This document shows, piece by piece, positions 24,401-33,507 of a stretch of DNA of 64,000 bases (position 1 is the first letter of the stretch; each line of letters starts with the position of its first letter). The notes beneath the pieces are model-generated. The model saw only the letters and a list, made by a program, of their open reading frames with translations. It did not search any database and was not told the origin of the DNA. This DNA comes from Nectonema munidae (taxonomy: Eukaryota > Nematomorpha > Nectonematoida > Nectonematidae). The stretch covers positions 1-64,000 of the forward strand of contig JAUIRK010000896.1 of NCBI GenBank assembly GCA_030549495.1. Direction: 5' to 3'. Both the position numbers and the translations under genes were made by a program.

Positions 24401-27400
24401 GTCTTTTCTTTTCTTCAAGTACCACTATGTACAATTCGTCTCTTTCATATTTACTTTGCATAAATATAAAACTGCCTAAATTATAGCAAGAATTAAAAAT
24501 TTGAATTTTATTATTATTACATTGATGCGAAATCTTTCAAATATGAGATATTTATTACTTTTGGGTATATTTATCCTATGAATGCTGACTTTCCAAATGT
24601 TCGATCAATTTGTTCTTTGATCTATTTAATATCTAATATAGATATATTGATATCTATATTTTAAAGTGATATATTTTTTTTAAAATACAAATAAGGCAAA
24701 CAAAAATTAACCTAAAATTATTTAAAAAGTACTAATATTATATAAAAACACATTTGAACAAAAAAATAAACCGAAAATTATCATAACATCATTGCCTTTA
24801 AAAAATCTGAATTTAATATAAAAAACATCTACGATGTCTACATCAATGAAATTTTATCTTTTAAAAGTAATTTTTACTATTTAAAAAATAATGAAATTTC
24901 TGTTTTTTCAACTAAATATTGTTAATTTTATTAAAATTATATATATACTAGAATAACATTCATAAAATAACAGTCAGAAAAATATTCACTAAAATTCACA
25001 TAAAAGTAATTTTTTTGACCAAATGACAAAATTTTGACTCTATAGACGTAATAAAAAGGCACTTTATTGACATAAAAGTGTTTTAAGTTTTAGTCCAAGA
25101 AATAGATTGCTCATGTAAACATGATTTAGATCGGAAAATTTTTATCTAAGATTTAAATAAGCAGAAAACAATATAACTTTTATTTAACACTAAAATTCCT
25201 TGACAATCAATTTTCGACTATCTATCAAAAGATAGATTTGATCTAAAGAAGACCAGATTGATTGAAAATTTATTCTCAGAGAATTTATTACGCAATTTTT
25301 TTTGCTGTTTTCTGCTTGTGATTTAGAATTTTTTAAATTGATGCAAAAATTATCGTTATTGCATTTTGATTATCCGCGATATAAAAGTATGAAAATCTTT
25401 ATTTATTTGTGAAAAAAGCCTACATTTTAACAATACCTAGTCTCATTTCACTTCAATAATATAACAGTTAGTTCTGTAGGGGAAACATCTCTAACATTCT
25501 CGTCAAATGACATATTATAGTGGTTGAACTTTTTGAGTGACTTGCTTTAGTCCATTGATTCTCGTGGTGAGATATCTACATCATGTATCAAGTTAGGGAA
25601 GAAAATTATTTTCTTAGATGCAATACCGACACGCAAAAAATATTGGATAATATTTTGAATTATTTTGATCAATTTTGCATACCAAATACAAGCGTTGTAA
25701 TTGATATAACAAGATTTTGGTGTCTTATTTTTGGCGCTGTATCAAAAAATATAATTGAAAAAGCTAAAATTTATTATTTTAAATTATTTCTAGGTACACT
25801 TAATGACATTTTGAATGTTGTTAATTAGATATTTTATTGAGCTTTGGTTTAAAACTGATATAGCCAGGTTTAAGGTAAAATTTATACATCATACTAAAAT
25901 ATATTAAACATGAACTGATTAAATTTTTTATATATCAATGTCATATTGATTGCGATATTTTAAATTTGTAATAGACTTCTACTATCTTTCTCAATTCCTG
26001 TAGTATATTTGTTCTAATAAAATAATTTGATCTAAATCGTAAAAAGCTTAGTTCCAATTCTTAAAATTTTGAGGTACATGTAGATAATAATATATTTGAA
26101 TAGAAATCAAAAATAATTCAAGTGATAAATTTTTATCTAAAATTAATTAAATTTAGTTATATTTTTTGCTAACTCTTCACTGTATTAACAATTAAAACTA
26201 AACTTACTGAATCTGAAAGATGCTTTTAAAAAATGCCGCTATATTTCTTTCAAAAACAAAAAAAAATCTTTTCTTCGATTCTTTAAATTCTCAACTTATT
26301 TTATCTTATAAATTAGTATATTGAGCATCGGTGTTAAGTCTTTTATGAAAAACTCTATACTATGGCGTGACGTATATAGGTGTGATATTATTGATTTTAA
26401 AACAAAACTTAAACTCACACAAAATTTTAATTAAATTGTAGAAAATAAAATTTACTTTTTACAATTTTGCACATTTAATTATTTTTAGGAAGTTTTTTAA
26501 AACCATTGGAAGAGTTTTTATTGAAATTGCTTCGTAAGTTTTTTTTCTAATCCCATCCTCAAGTTTAGCATTAAAATACATTCATATATATTTTTGTTTT
26601 TTATTTATGAATTCAAGTTTTCCTTTATTTGCAGTTTGTTTTTAAGAATTTAAATTTAAATTTATTTAAACCGAAATGAATTAAACTGCATATATACTTT
26701 GTTTTTAGAAACCAAAATAATCAAAGAAATTGATAATAAAATAGGAAGTAAGTCCATTTCTTAAATTTAATTTTTTTATATTCCAAATTGACTCTATCCA
26801 TCGACTAATTTCCACCCCTAGCAATAGCGGAAAACAGGGCATCTGCCATCTTTAAGTTATACTAATTTAAATATAACTACTAAAATATGATTATAATTAT
26901 TTATTTATTAATTGATAGAGAGAAAAAATTAGTATCCCTTACCAGTTTGATTAGTGAATTTGGTATTGATATGTTTAATCAAAAAAACATTTAAGAATTA
27001 TATTTTTCATTATGCTGCATTTAGTTCCTTCTGGTCTTCATTGTTGAACTCTTTTAAATTACATCTACCAGTGGACTATATGCTATTTTCTGAGTTTATA
27101 ATTTCAGAAATTATTTTAATTGGCTGAAATAGTGACATAAAAACGTAAAAAATCACAATTTCTATTCATTTATTTTTGGTTGAATAACTTGAACTAATAA
27201 ATATAACTCACCATAATGGACCTTCAGAAGAGTTCACCAATCAAGCGCATAAGAACTAAATGATTCATAACAAAAAATAAAATGGTAGATTTTAGAGTTT
27301 ATGATAAGGATTACATACTTTTGTACTCTACATTATTATTTTTTTTTACAAAATTTGACTCATCTAGAATTGTAGGTATGAATTTTATGTATTTAGAAAA

Positions 27401-29893
27401 TAAACTTACTTTGAAATGGTTTGTTTGAATGATTGATGAGAATTCTTACTGAAACATTTTATCACTTTGAAATCCCTTGAAAAAGGATCATCAAAACGCA
27501 AAAATCTTGAATTAAACTTAAAATCGTTTTACTGGTAGCAGCTTTGACAATAAAGAGATAATTTTAGGAGTGTAATGGTTTCTATAAGTTACATTTGATC
27601 TGCCTTAGTTCCAATGATATATCGATAGATTATATAAGTGAAAAGTTTATCAATAACAAAAGATTCTCTGAAACCTAACAAATTGTACAAAATGAGTAAG
27701 GTAGGTTAGATACTTAGTTTCGTTAATTCAAGGCCTTATTCCGCGTCAACCCTACTTTCCTCATTGTTTGATACAAGCCGCGCAATTGTGATTTCTCTAT
27801 GAATATATCCCACGGTAAAAAAATAACTCGAAACGAGAGTTTTAATTTTCCTTTTTACGTATTTATGTGAATTGGTCAAAATTTCTTGCAAAAAATTAGT
27901 GATAAAAAGAGAAAAAACTTTGCAGGGATTTTCTTCGTATTTTGCTCCCAAATTTATGTGTATAGAAGGGAACCAGAAAATCACACGAAGCCTGAAACAT
28001 TGGTAAAAATATCAATAATTTATTTTACCGTATGTGTTCGATTTATATTTTTGAAATGCATCAAAAAGAACGCATCCATGATAAATCTTCTAAAGAAATA
28101 CGGCACTTTCATCTTACTGGTATGGCATGTATTTATTTGTATGATCAGATTATGCAATCGTAGCGTTTGTTATCATGCCAGATGAAAGGACATGGTGAGG
28201 GGAGGCAAATAGTTGTAAATAAGATTTAGTACAACTAGAATCAATGGTATGTAATCAAAATAATAAGTGTACTGAAAAGAATTAACTTAGCGGTCGCTGT
28301 GCAAATTCAGCTCGAAGGCGGTGTTCAATTGAAAATTTAGAATTTAGAAAAATGGATGAAAGTTTCAACAACGTGTAAAAGTAACTAAAATCACAATTTT
28401 GATTCTTTTAAGTCACAATTTCATTTTTATAAATTGAAAAAAGAAGTCTAGAGGCTCAACATGGTCTTTCTCACTTATAAAAATGATATGGCATTCACGA
28501 TTTAAGATGCATATTAGAAAGGCTTTATCCTTTCAGAAATTTCAAAATTTTGATTGCTTGATCACATTGCAACATACACATAGTATGTTGTATTTAAAGT
28601 CAAAATCTTGTCATTGATATAAAAAAATTTTAAATCTTTGATATCTCATCTGATTCATAACTAAACAAGTTTTCACTTTTTTCAATCAAACATAAAAATG
28701 ACATTGAAAATTACAATAAAATTATAAAAAAAATTGTATTATTTTCATAAGCTTGTTTGGTATTAAATTTATAAAATGTTTAATTTTTTGAAAATATTTT
28801 CTCTATTTTTTTGCAGACACATCTATCATAGACACAGTCACGAACTTTTTCAGTTTTGGAAGTAAGTTCATCTTTCTTATATGATAAATAGAAATAGTAT
28901 TTTTTCAATAGTAAAAAAGTTATACAAATTTTTTTCATATTTTAATTATAATATTTTAGTGGTTGGGGCGTAGGCTCTTGATCAAGTGAGTTTAGGTTCG
29001 ATTCCCCATTATCTGTGGAGCAGAATATTCTTTTTTTGCATTCGAAAAAAAACTTAATTAAATAATAAATAATATATCTTTTCCAAATAGGTATAAAATT
29101 ATTTACTATAAAATATTTTTCTTTAATAAAATCAATCATTTAAGTTATGTTCAAAATTATTTTTGATATCATATTTTTATTGGTGCTGGGCAAATTTGAA
29201 AAAATGAGTGAGAGAAAGTCCCACTTCCCATGCTCCCTTTTTTCTCAGAAAATAGACAAAACATTTTTAATTTATTTTTAAAGTTCTCAAATAAGGTTTA
29301 TTAAATTATGGAAAAAATTTATCAATAGAAGAAAGAAAATCTACTAATGATTTTTAATAAGAATTAATCAATTATAATTTTTTTTTAGTTTTTTTAATTT
29401 TAATTTCGTTTTTACTTCGCATTCAATTTTCTCTTTGTCTTTTTTAAAAAATTTTAAAAATTAAATTACACCGTTAAAATTGAACAAAATAATTGATAAT
29501 TTTTCGCACCCTAAAATATACAAACTTATGTAAATATGTTCGAAAATTACATAAATTTTTTTTTTAAACATTTCAGCTAACAAGAAATCAACAGAAGAAA
29601 CAAACAGAAATGTTAACAACATAAATGTGAAAAAAATTGCAGATCCAAATAATTCAATACCAGATAACAAAATGCCACCAAAGCTTAAGAATTTATTAGA
29701 GAAATATGGAGTTTCCTCTAATGACAGGTTGACGAGAAATGAATCTGTGGAAAATGAAGAGATAATACCTCTGGAAAAAAAGGAATCTAGTCATCCAAAC
29801 TTAATCAAGCCAATTTATAAAGAAGAAACAAGAAGTATTTTAAAAAAAAATTATTCATCACATTTACTTTTGTGCATAAATATAATCAGGTAG
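21389..29893 (+). CDS. Microexon gene 1: seven symmetric microexons plus terminal exon
   Basis: I do not recognise the protein. The gene is inferred from eight exon candidates: 21389-21415, 22434-22448, 23757-23780, 24352-24396, 26489-26533, 26709-26747, 28817-28861 and 29577-29893. Each internal exon follows a pyrimidine-rich AG, ends at a GTAAG(T/A/C) donor, has a length divisible by three and is open in phase 1. The terminal exon opens in the same phase and runs 105 codons to a stop, 13 bases before AATAAA. Joined, the middle exons read as amphipathic helix-like pieces (EAFAPVARDITQKF, SFLKPLEEFLLKLL, TKIIKEIDNKIG, TSIIDTVTNFFSFG), followed by a lysine-, glutamate- and asparagine-rich hydrophilic tail. 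Cysteine is rare. A start-bearing signal-peptide exon was not found, so the 5' end is open. An in-frame ATG in exon 2 is an alternative start. The architecture resembles schistosome micro-exon genes; that relation is inference. Confidence 0.72.
22434..22448 (+). CDS. Gene 1 exon candidate, 15 nt
   Basis: Between TTTTTTTATTTAG and GTAAGA. In phase 1 it reads CMAE and ends with G. It contains an ATG in the gene frame. Confidence 0.55.
22486..22560 (+). mobile_element. hAT MITE end in intron of gene 1
   Basis: CAGAGGTTCCTAACCGGTAG, then GGGTCGCC repeats, is the left end of a common hAT MITE type (CAG.GGTTCC.AACC.GTGGGTC). No matching right end was found nearby, so it is a fragment. Confidence 0.65.
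22788..22835 (+). mobile_element. DNA-transposon terminal repeat fragment
   Basis: CAGGGATGCAGCCAGAAAAA, then TTAGGAGGAGCCAAAAC, resembles the ends of widespread hAT or ISL2EU-like elements (CAGGGGCG.AGCCAG...TTAGGGGG.GCCAAA). The partner end is not visible. Confidence 0.45.
23206..23484 (+). CDS. Unassigned 92-codon open frame, less A+T-rich
   Basis: The frame reads from ATG at 23206 to TAA and stands out from its surroundings by higher G+C and balanced codons (DRLDEGIQYTKSYLSFGQSV, then SLQRPKYKLRYYRSILTRDE). I recognise no family. It lies inside an intron of microexon gene 1, on the same strand. Similar less A+T-rich patches occur at 24030-24180 and 27736-27990. It may be a piece of an unidentified transposon or an unrelated exon. 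An acceptor-like GTAGATTTAG lies just upstream. Confidence 0.35.
   Translation: MTYLIKIRMKWFLVQSRRLSYIEDRLDEGIQYTKSYLSFGQSVLLSSHFNGLKNPKVRLVHENSLQRPKYKLRYYRSILTRDEFVSIRMRIE
23757..23780 (+). CDS. Gene 1 exon candidate, 24 nt, tandem acceptor
   Basis: Between TTATTTTTAG and GTAAGC. In phase 1 it reads GSSFPTS and ends with C. The exon starts with CAG, so a NAGNAG tandem acceptor allows a 21-nt form that lacks one codon. Confidence 0.6.
24352..24396 (+). CDS. Gene 1 exon, 45 nt
   Basis: Between CTTTATTTTAG and GTAAGT. In phase 1 it reads EAFAPVARDITQKF and ends with A. It has the same length as exons 26489 and 28817. Confidence 0.72.
26489..26533 (+). CDS. Gene 1 exon, 45 nt
   Basis: Between TTATTTTTAG and GTAAGT. 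In phase 1 it reads SFLKPLEEFLLKLL, a likely amphipathic helix, and ends with C. Confidence 0.75.
26709..26747 (+). CDS. Gene 1 exon, 39 nt
   Basis: Between TTTGTTTTTAG and GTAAGT, only 175 bases after the previous exon. In phase 1 it reads TKIIKEIDNKIG and ends with A. Confidence 0.75.
28817..28861 (+). CDS. Gene 1 exon, 45 nt
   Basis: Between CTATTTTTTTGCAG and GTAAGT. In phase 1 it reads TSIIDTVTNFFSFG and ends with A. Confidence 0.75.
28958..29046 (+). mobile_element. tRNA-derived SINE head
   Basis: An A-box-like TAGTGGTTGGGGC is followed about 30 bases on by a perfect B box GGTTCGATTCC, in the order of an internal RNA polymerase III promoter. The cloverleaf is not complete and the acceptor stems do not pair, so it is a SINE head rather than a tRNA gene. 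It lies in the last intron of gene 1. The 3' end and tail are unclear. Confidence 0.65.
29577..29893 (+). CDS. Gene 1 terminal exon, hydrophilic tail
   Basis: It opens after AAACATTTCAG in phase 1 and runs through NKKSTEETNRNVNN, KMPPKLKNLLEKYGVSSNDR, LEKKESSHPNLIKPIYKEE and LLLCINIIR to TAG at 29891-29893. The tail is rich in K, E, N and S, with a short hydrophobic end. AATAAA follows at 29907. The stop overlaps a possible donor (ATCAG|GTAGTA), so use of later exons in phase 2 cannot be excluded. Confidence 0.7.
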
Positions 29894-29906
29894 TATTTCT
29901 TTTTTC

Positions 29907-29912
29907 AATAAA
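29907..29912 (+). terminator. Polyadenylation signal AATAAA, gene 1
   Basis: Canonical hexamer 13 bases after the stop codon of the terminal exon. AATAAA is common by chance in such A+T-rich DNA; its position is what supports it. Confidence 0.5.
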
Positions 29913-30916
29913 TAAGAAAGCGAATAGTGAGCATATACAAGCAGAATAAGAAGTATTGAATAATTAAAAAATTTCAGCCTGTCTATCCACATATGGGCCT
30001 TCACTGGGATTTCATATATTCGTATATTTTCGAAGAATTAATAAATTTAAAAATAATTAATATAATAAACTCGCATGAAAGAATTTTTTATTTTTACAAA
30101 TTTTAAAAGCATAAGTTTCACACTCCACGCATTCAGCATTCGATATTTTGATTGTTTAGTTTTTTTTGCCCAAAATTTTTAACGAATTATAATCATAAGG
30201 GCCTTGGACTTAGAGAAATTGAGGTAAAAATCATCTCCTTCAAAAATTATTTCATATAAGAGGCATACATTAGTTAGACACGTGCCTAGCTGAAAATAGC
30301 CTGGATGATCAATTACACAATAGAGGCCATTGACTGATGATTAGGTCTCTAATTGACTTTAAGTAAATCATTATATATAGATATATTAGGGACTCAAATT
30401 TAGAAGCTTTTAATGACGCTTGTTTAATTAATTTGAACGGTTATTTATGTTAAACAAAAAACCCTATTTTTTCGCATAAAAACCTTTTTGAGCTTTTTGG
30501 GTCAAACAAAAGGATGATTCGACTTCAGACTTGGTAGGGAATCCCTTGTAATATTCTGCACTGATTTACATTTACCCTGGTTAAGAGATGGTTAAACTCT
30601 CTTTTTTGGGTTAAACAATCTGAAAACATATTTTCAAATCTTCAGGAATTCATTTGAATGACATCGATGCTCAATTATTTGATCAATAAGTGGTTGTAGA
30701 TGAAAAGTGAGTAAAGATTTGTCATTTTTGACACATTCATGTGAAATTTTCAACAGTTAAGAAATATAGGTTACATATATAAAGATTATTATTAAACACA
30801 ACCGCCCTGTATTCTCTCTCCCCTTCCTTCTTACACGAAATTTTTCTAGTTTTTCAAATTCTTTTGTAAAATCCTTGTAAATAATGTAAATATATAACAA
30901 ATTATTCCATTTTCAG

Positions 30917-30972
30917 AACTAAACTCTGATAAGGAAAAGAATAATGTTAAAAAAATTAAACTGGGTTTTTGA
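30917..30972 (+). CDS. Possible alternative terminal exon of gene 1
   Basis: After the good acceptor ATTCCATTTTCAG the phase-1 frame reads LNSDKEKNNVKKIKLGF and stops. It resembles the beginning of the terminal exon at 29577 (NKKST..NVNNINVKKI), so it may be a duplicated or alternative last exon. No AATAAA lies close behind. Confidence 0.3.
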
Positions 30973-31371
30973 AAGTTTGTTTTTCCCAAAAAGTTATCAT
31001 AAGAAAAGTAATTTTGCAAAGTATTTAACTATAACCGATCCAAAGTCCAAAACTAAAATGGTCTAAACTTAACCCCCTTTTTAAGCTCGAATTATCTTTT
31101 TTGAATAGAGCAGAGTAGTAGAAAAGTTTTTTTAGGTTAAAAAAATGTGAAGATGGGTGTATATGTGGTCCTTGAGATTTTAGGGCTAAAATTCTTATTT
31201 TGTAAAATTAAAAAGAATTAAATAATTTACAATAACTAAAAATTTATGGGGCTGAGACCACATTAACCGAAAGGTCAATCCATCACTGGTATGAACGTTT
31301 TTACTTATATTTCTTATATATACTCTATAAACAATATAAAGATGACCTATTCTTATTTCTTATATTTACAG

Positions 31372-31515
31372 GACGCAGACGCTTTCTTTATTTTAACTGA
31401 TTTTAGTTTACGCAAAGCAGAAAAAGGAAACCAAATTGCCATATTTAAACATACAATTATGTCTTTTGAGGAATTGAAATTGCGAAATGGCGAGGAAGAC
31501 ATTGATAATAATTAA
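31372..31515 (+). CDS. Terminal-exon-like frame with polyA signal
   Basis: After the strong acceptor CTTATATTTACAG a phase-0 frame of 47 codons reads DADAFFILTDFSLRKAEKGN to MSFEELKLRNGEEDIDNN and stops at 31513-31515; AATAAA is at 31559. I do not recognise it. The second half is repeated in inverted orientation at 31880-31935. It could belong to a gene whose earlier exons lie in 29.9-31.3 kb or be a relic of the duplication. It does not join gene 1 in phase using the exons I can see. Confidence 0.4.
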   Translation, partial: DADAFFILTDFSLRKAEKGNQIAIFKHTIMSFEELKLRNGEEDIDNN

Positions 31516-31975
31516 CAATTCAAGACCTTCAGGTTATACACTTTTCTCTTAAAGTTTCAATAAAATCAAAAAAATCTTTAGAAAAATCAATCTGAAAAGG
31601 TAATTATTCAGACATAAGTTTTGTTTTATCTGTATTTCATTCTAAATTTTTAATACTATTTTTTGTCTACCCAGAGATTATGACAAAAAAACATTGATAC
31701 TGTAAGTTTTTAACTTCTGTGTAAACATAAAAAATAGTATTAAAAATTTAATATGAAATATAAATAAAACAAAACTAATTTCTGAGTATTTACCTTTTCA
31801 GCTTTTATTTTAAGATTGATTTTTTAAAAATTTTTATAACTTTTTTTGAAATTGTAAGAGAAAAGTTTATAACCTGAAAGTCATTATCAATGTCTTCCAA
31901 TTTGGCACTTTTTAATTCCTCAAAAGACATACTTGTATATTTAATTAAAACTTACATTGCAATTTTTATTCCTTT
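31425..31975. repeat. Large imperfect inverted duplication (about 260-bp arms)
   Basis: Sequence from about 31425 to 31695 is repeated inverted at about 31707-31975. Shared landmarks are ATGTCTTTTGAGGAATT, GAAGACATTGATAAT, TTTTCTCTTA, TTTTGTTTTAT and TTTTTAATACTATTTTTT. The loop is short and lies near 31675-31710. The arms differ by substitutions and small indels, so the duplication is not recent. Confidence 0.85.
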
Positions 31976-32118
31976 AAAAACACAAAAGTATTTTCAAATA
32001 ACAATCTTAGTTCTCGTATTGCAATTTGATCCCTTCAAAATATTTTGTTTGACCTTGATTCCACATTAAAAAGGTTTGGGTAAGATAGTACAGTATATGA
32101 ATCATATCCTACCTATAT

Positions 32119-32360
32119 AGAAGAAGAAGAAGAGTTTATTTCGCAAACAAAACAGAGACAAGTAATATGACGAAAAAAAAAGGAAACATCACAAACAATA
32201 ATAAAACGAGCAGCAATACTAAATATAAGCGTGAATAAGCAAAAGGCCATAACGCCGCGTGTATGATCAACATGAAAGTAACATGTGGTTAAGATGGAAA
32301 GAAATATGATACATCGAATGAATAAGAGCAAAAAGATGAGATTCAAGTGATTACACAATA
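32119..32360 (-). mobile_element. RTE-like LINE 3' tail
   Basis: The minus strand ends TTTGCGAAATAAACTC followed by TTC repeats, the same ending as the RTE copy at 61300-61362 and the tail at 15005. The preceding 200 bases are pyrimidine-rich 3'-UTR-like sequence. No enzyme domain remains. Confidence 0.55.
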
Positions 32361-33163
32361 TATGTACAGATATTAAAATTTAATTACAAGATAAATAGCA
32401 TATCTACAATTATACAAGATAATTAGTAGGCAAATGACAGAGAAAGAAAACTATAACCAACCAATTCGGTGTCTATTACAAGAAAAACCGTCGGAATAAG
32501 AACAAACCTCAGTTTTTGTTGTTTTGAAGTGGTGTGCAAAGTTTTAGGGAGTTGCAAACTTAAGATTAGGTTTGCCACTGGATTTTATTCATGAAACTTA
32601 AATTTAATTTTTATTTTAGTTCGAAGGATTAGAAAGTAGAAAGTGCTTGTAAGTGTTACACTATAACTTAAATTGTTTTCATCAAGACTCGAAATTTTTC
32701 CTTTATTTTTTCTTTTGTTTTTGACTTGTGCAAATAAAATTTTATTTCTACTTCTTTTATACATAAATTCATTTTTACATTATTTCAAAATAAAACTAAA
32801 ATAAACAAAATGAATCGATTAGGAAATTTTTTCTTGGCGTACAAGTTATTTTCATAATTCTATAATTGATTAATTTGGTGTCAAAGACTAAATAAGTAAA
32901 AAAACGTAAAATTTGATCTATATATTTATATATGCTAAAATAGAATATGGACGAAACAAAGTAAACTATTTTTGAATCTCAAATAATAACAACACATTTG
33001 AAATAAAAAGTGGTCTTTCTCAATGAGTACTCTCGTTGAGTGCTAATTTTATTAATTTATTTTTGCTTTGTTAATAAAGCAAAAAATAGGATACTATATA
33101 AGGAACTTTGAGTATAAAAAATAATCATGATAAGAATAAATTTGTATTCTTAAGGTATTTAAG
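32361..33163. other. A+T-rich spacer upstream of LINE A
   Basis: No gene is recognised. A TATA-like TACTATATAAGG lies near 33095, about 70 bases before the tandem units of the LINE 5' region, and could be part of the element or flank. Confidence 0.4.
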
Positions 33164-33309
33164 TCTAAAATGGCTGAAAGATTTTAGAATTACCTTCTGT
33201 AATTTTCTGAATTGCTTCTTACCTGAATCCTTTGAATCTAAAATGGCTGGAAGATTTTAGAATTACCTTCTGTAATTTTCTGAATTGCTTCTTACCTGAA
33301 TCCTTTGAA
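33164..33309 (+). repeat. Two 73-bp tandem units at the LINE A 5' end
   Basis: Units 33164-33236 and 33237-33309 are almost identical (one A/G difference seen), starting TCTAAAATGGCTG and ending CCTGAATCCTTTGAA. They lie 200 bases before ORF1 and are probably part of the element's 5' untranslated, promoter-bearing region, as monomers are in some mammalian L1 families. Confidence 0.85.
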
Positions 33310-33507
33310 GTAAAAACTTCTGTTCATATTTCCACTAAAAAATTTTTAAATTAATTTTTAATTACAAAATTTGTTCGTTCATATTTCCACTGATTAAAGT
33401 TATTTCAAATTTTTTCTTCATTAAAAAAGACTTATTTTCTCTTCCTCGTTGATATCTTTGATAATATTCACTGTGTTTCGTGGTTTAATATATAGTTATA
33501 TTTTGTG

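Noticed and set aside
25094-25114. A 21-nt phase-1 exon candidate between exons 24352 and 26489 of gene 1
   Set aside because: The donor (CAT|GTAAAC) is weak, and its final T plus the GA of the next exon would make TGA at the junction.
27736-28185. Two overlapping open frames on opposite strands
   Set aside because: No recognisable domain, no start context or splice support; kept only as a composition oddity.
28226-28242. Donor AATG|GTATGT and a 17-nt exon in the intron of gene 1
   Set aside because: It would break the phase-1 series and is not required to join the flanking exons.
28958-29046. A functional tRNA gene
   Set aside because: The A and B boxes are good but the arms do not form a full cloverleaf; a SINE head is the better reading.
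32620-32648. 29-nt stretch between TTTTATTTTAG and GTAAGT
   Set aside because: Open only in phase 0 (FEGLESRKC), leaves in phase 2, and fits no neighbouring exon; good sites alone are not enough in such A+T-rich DNA.
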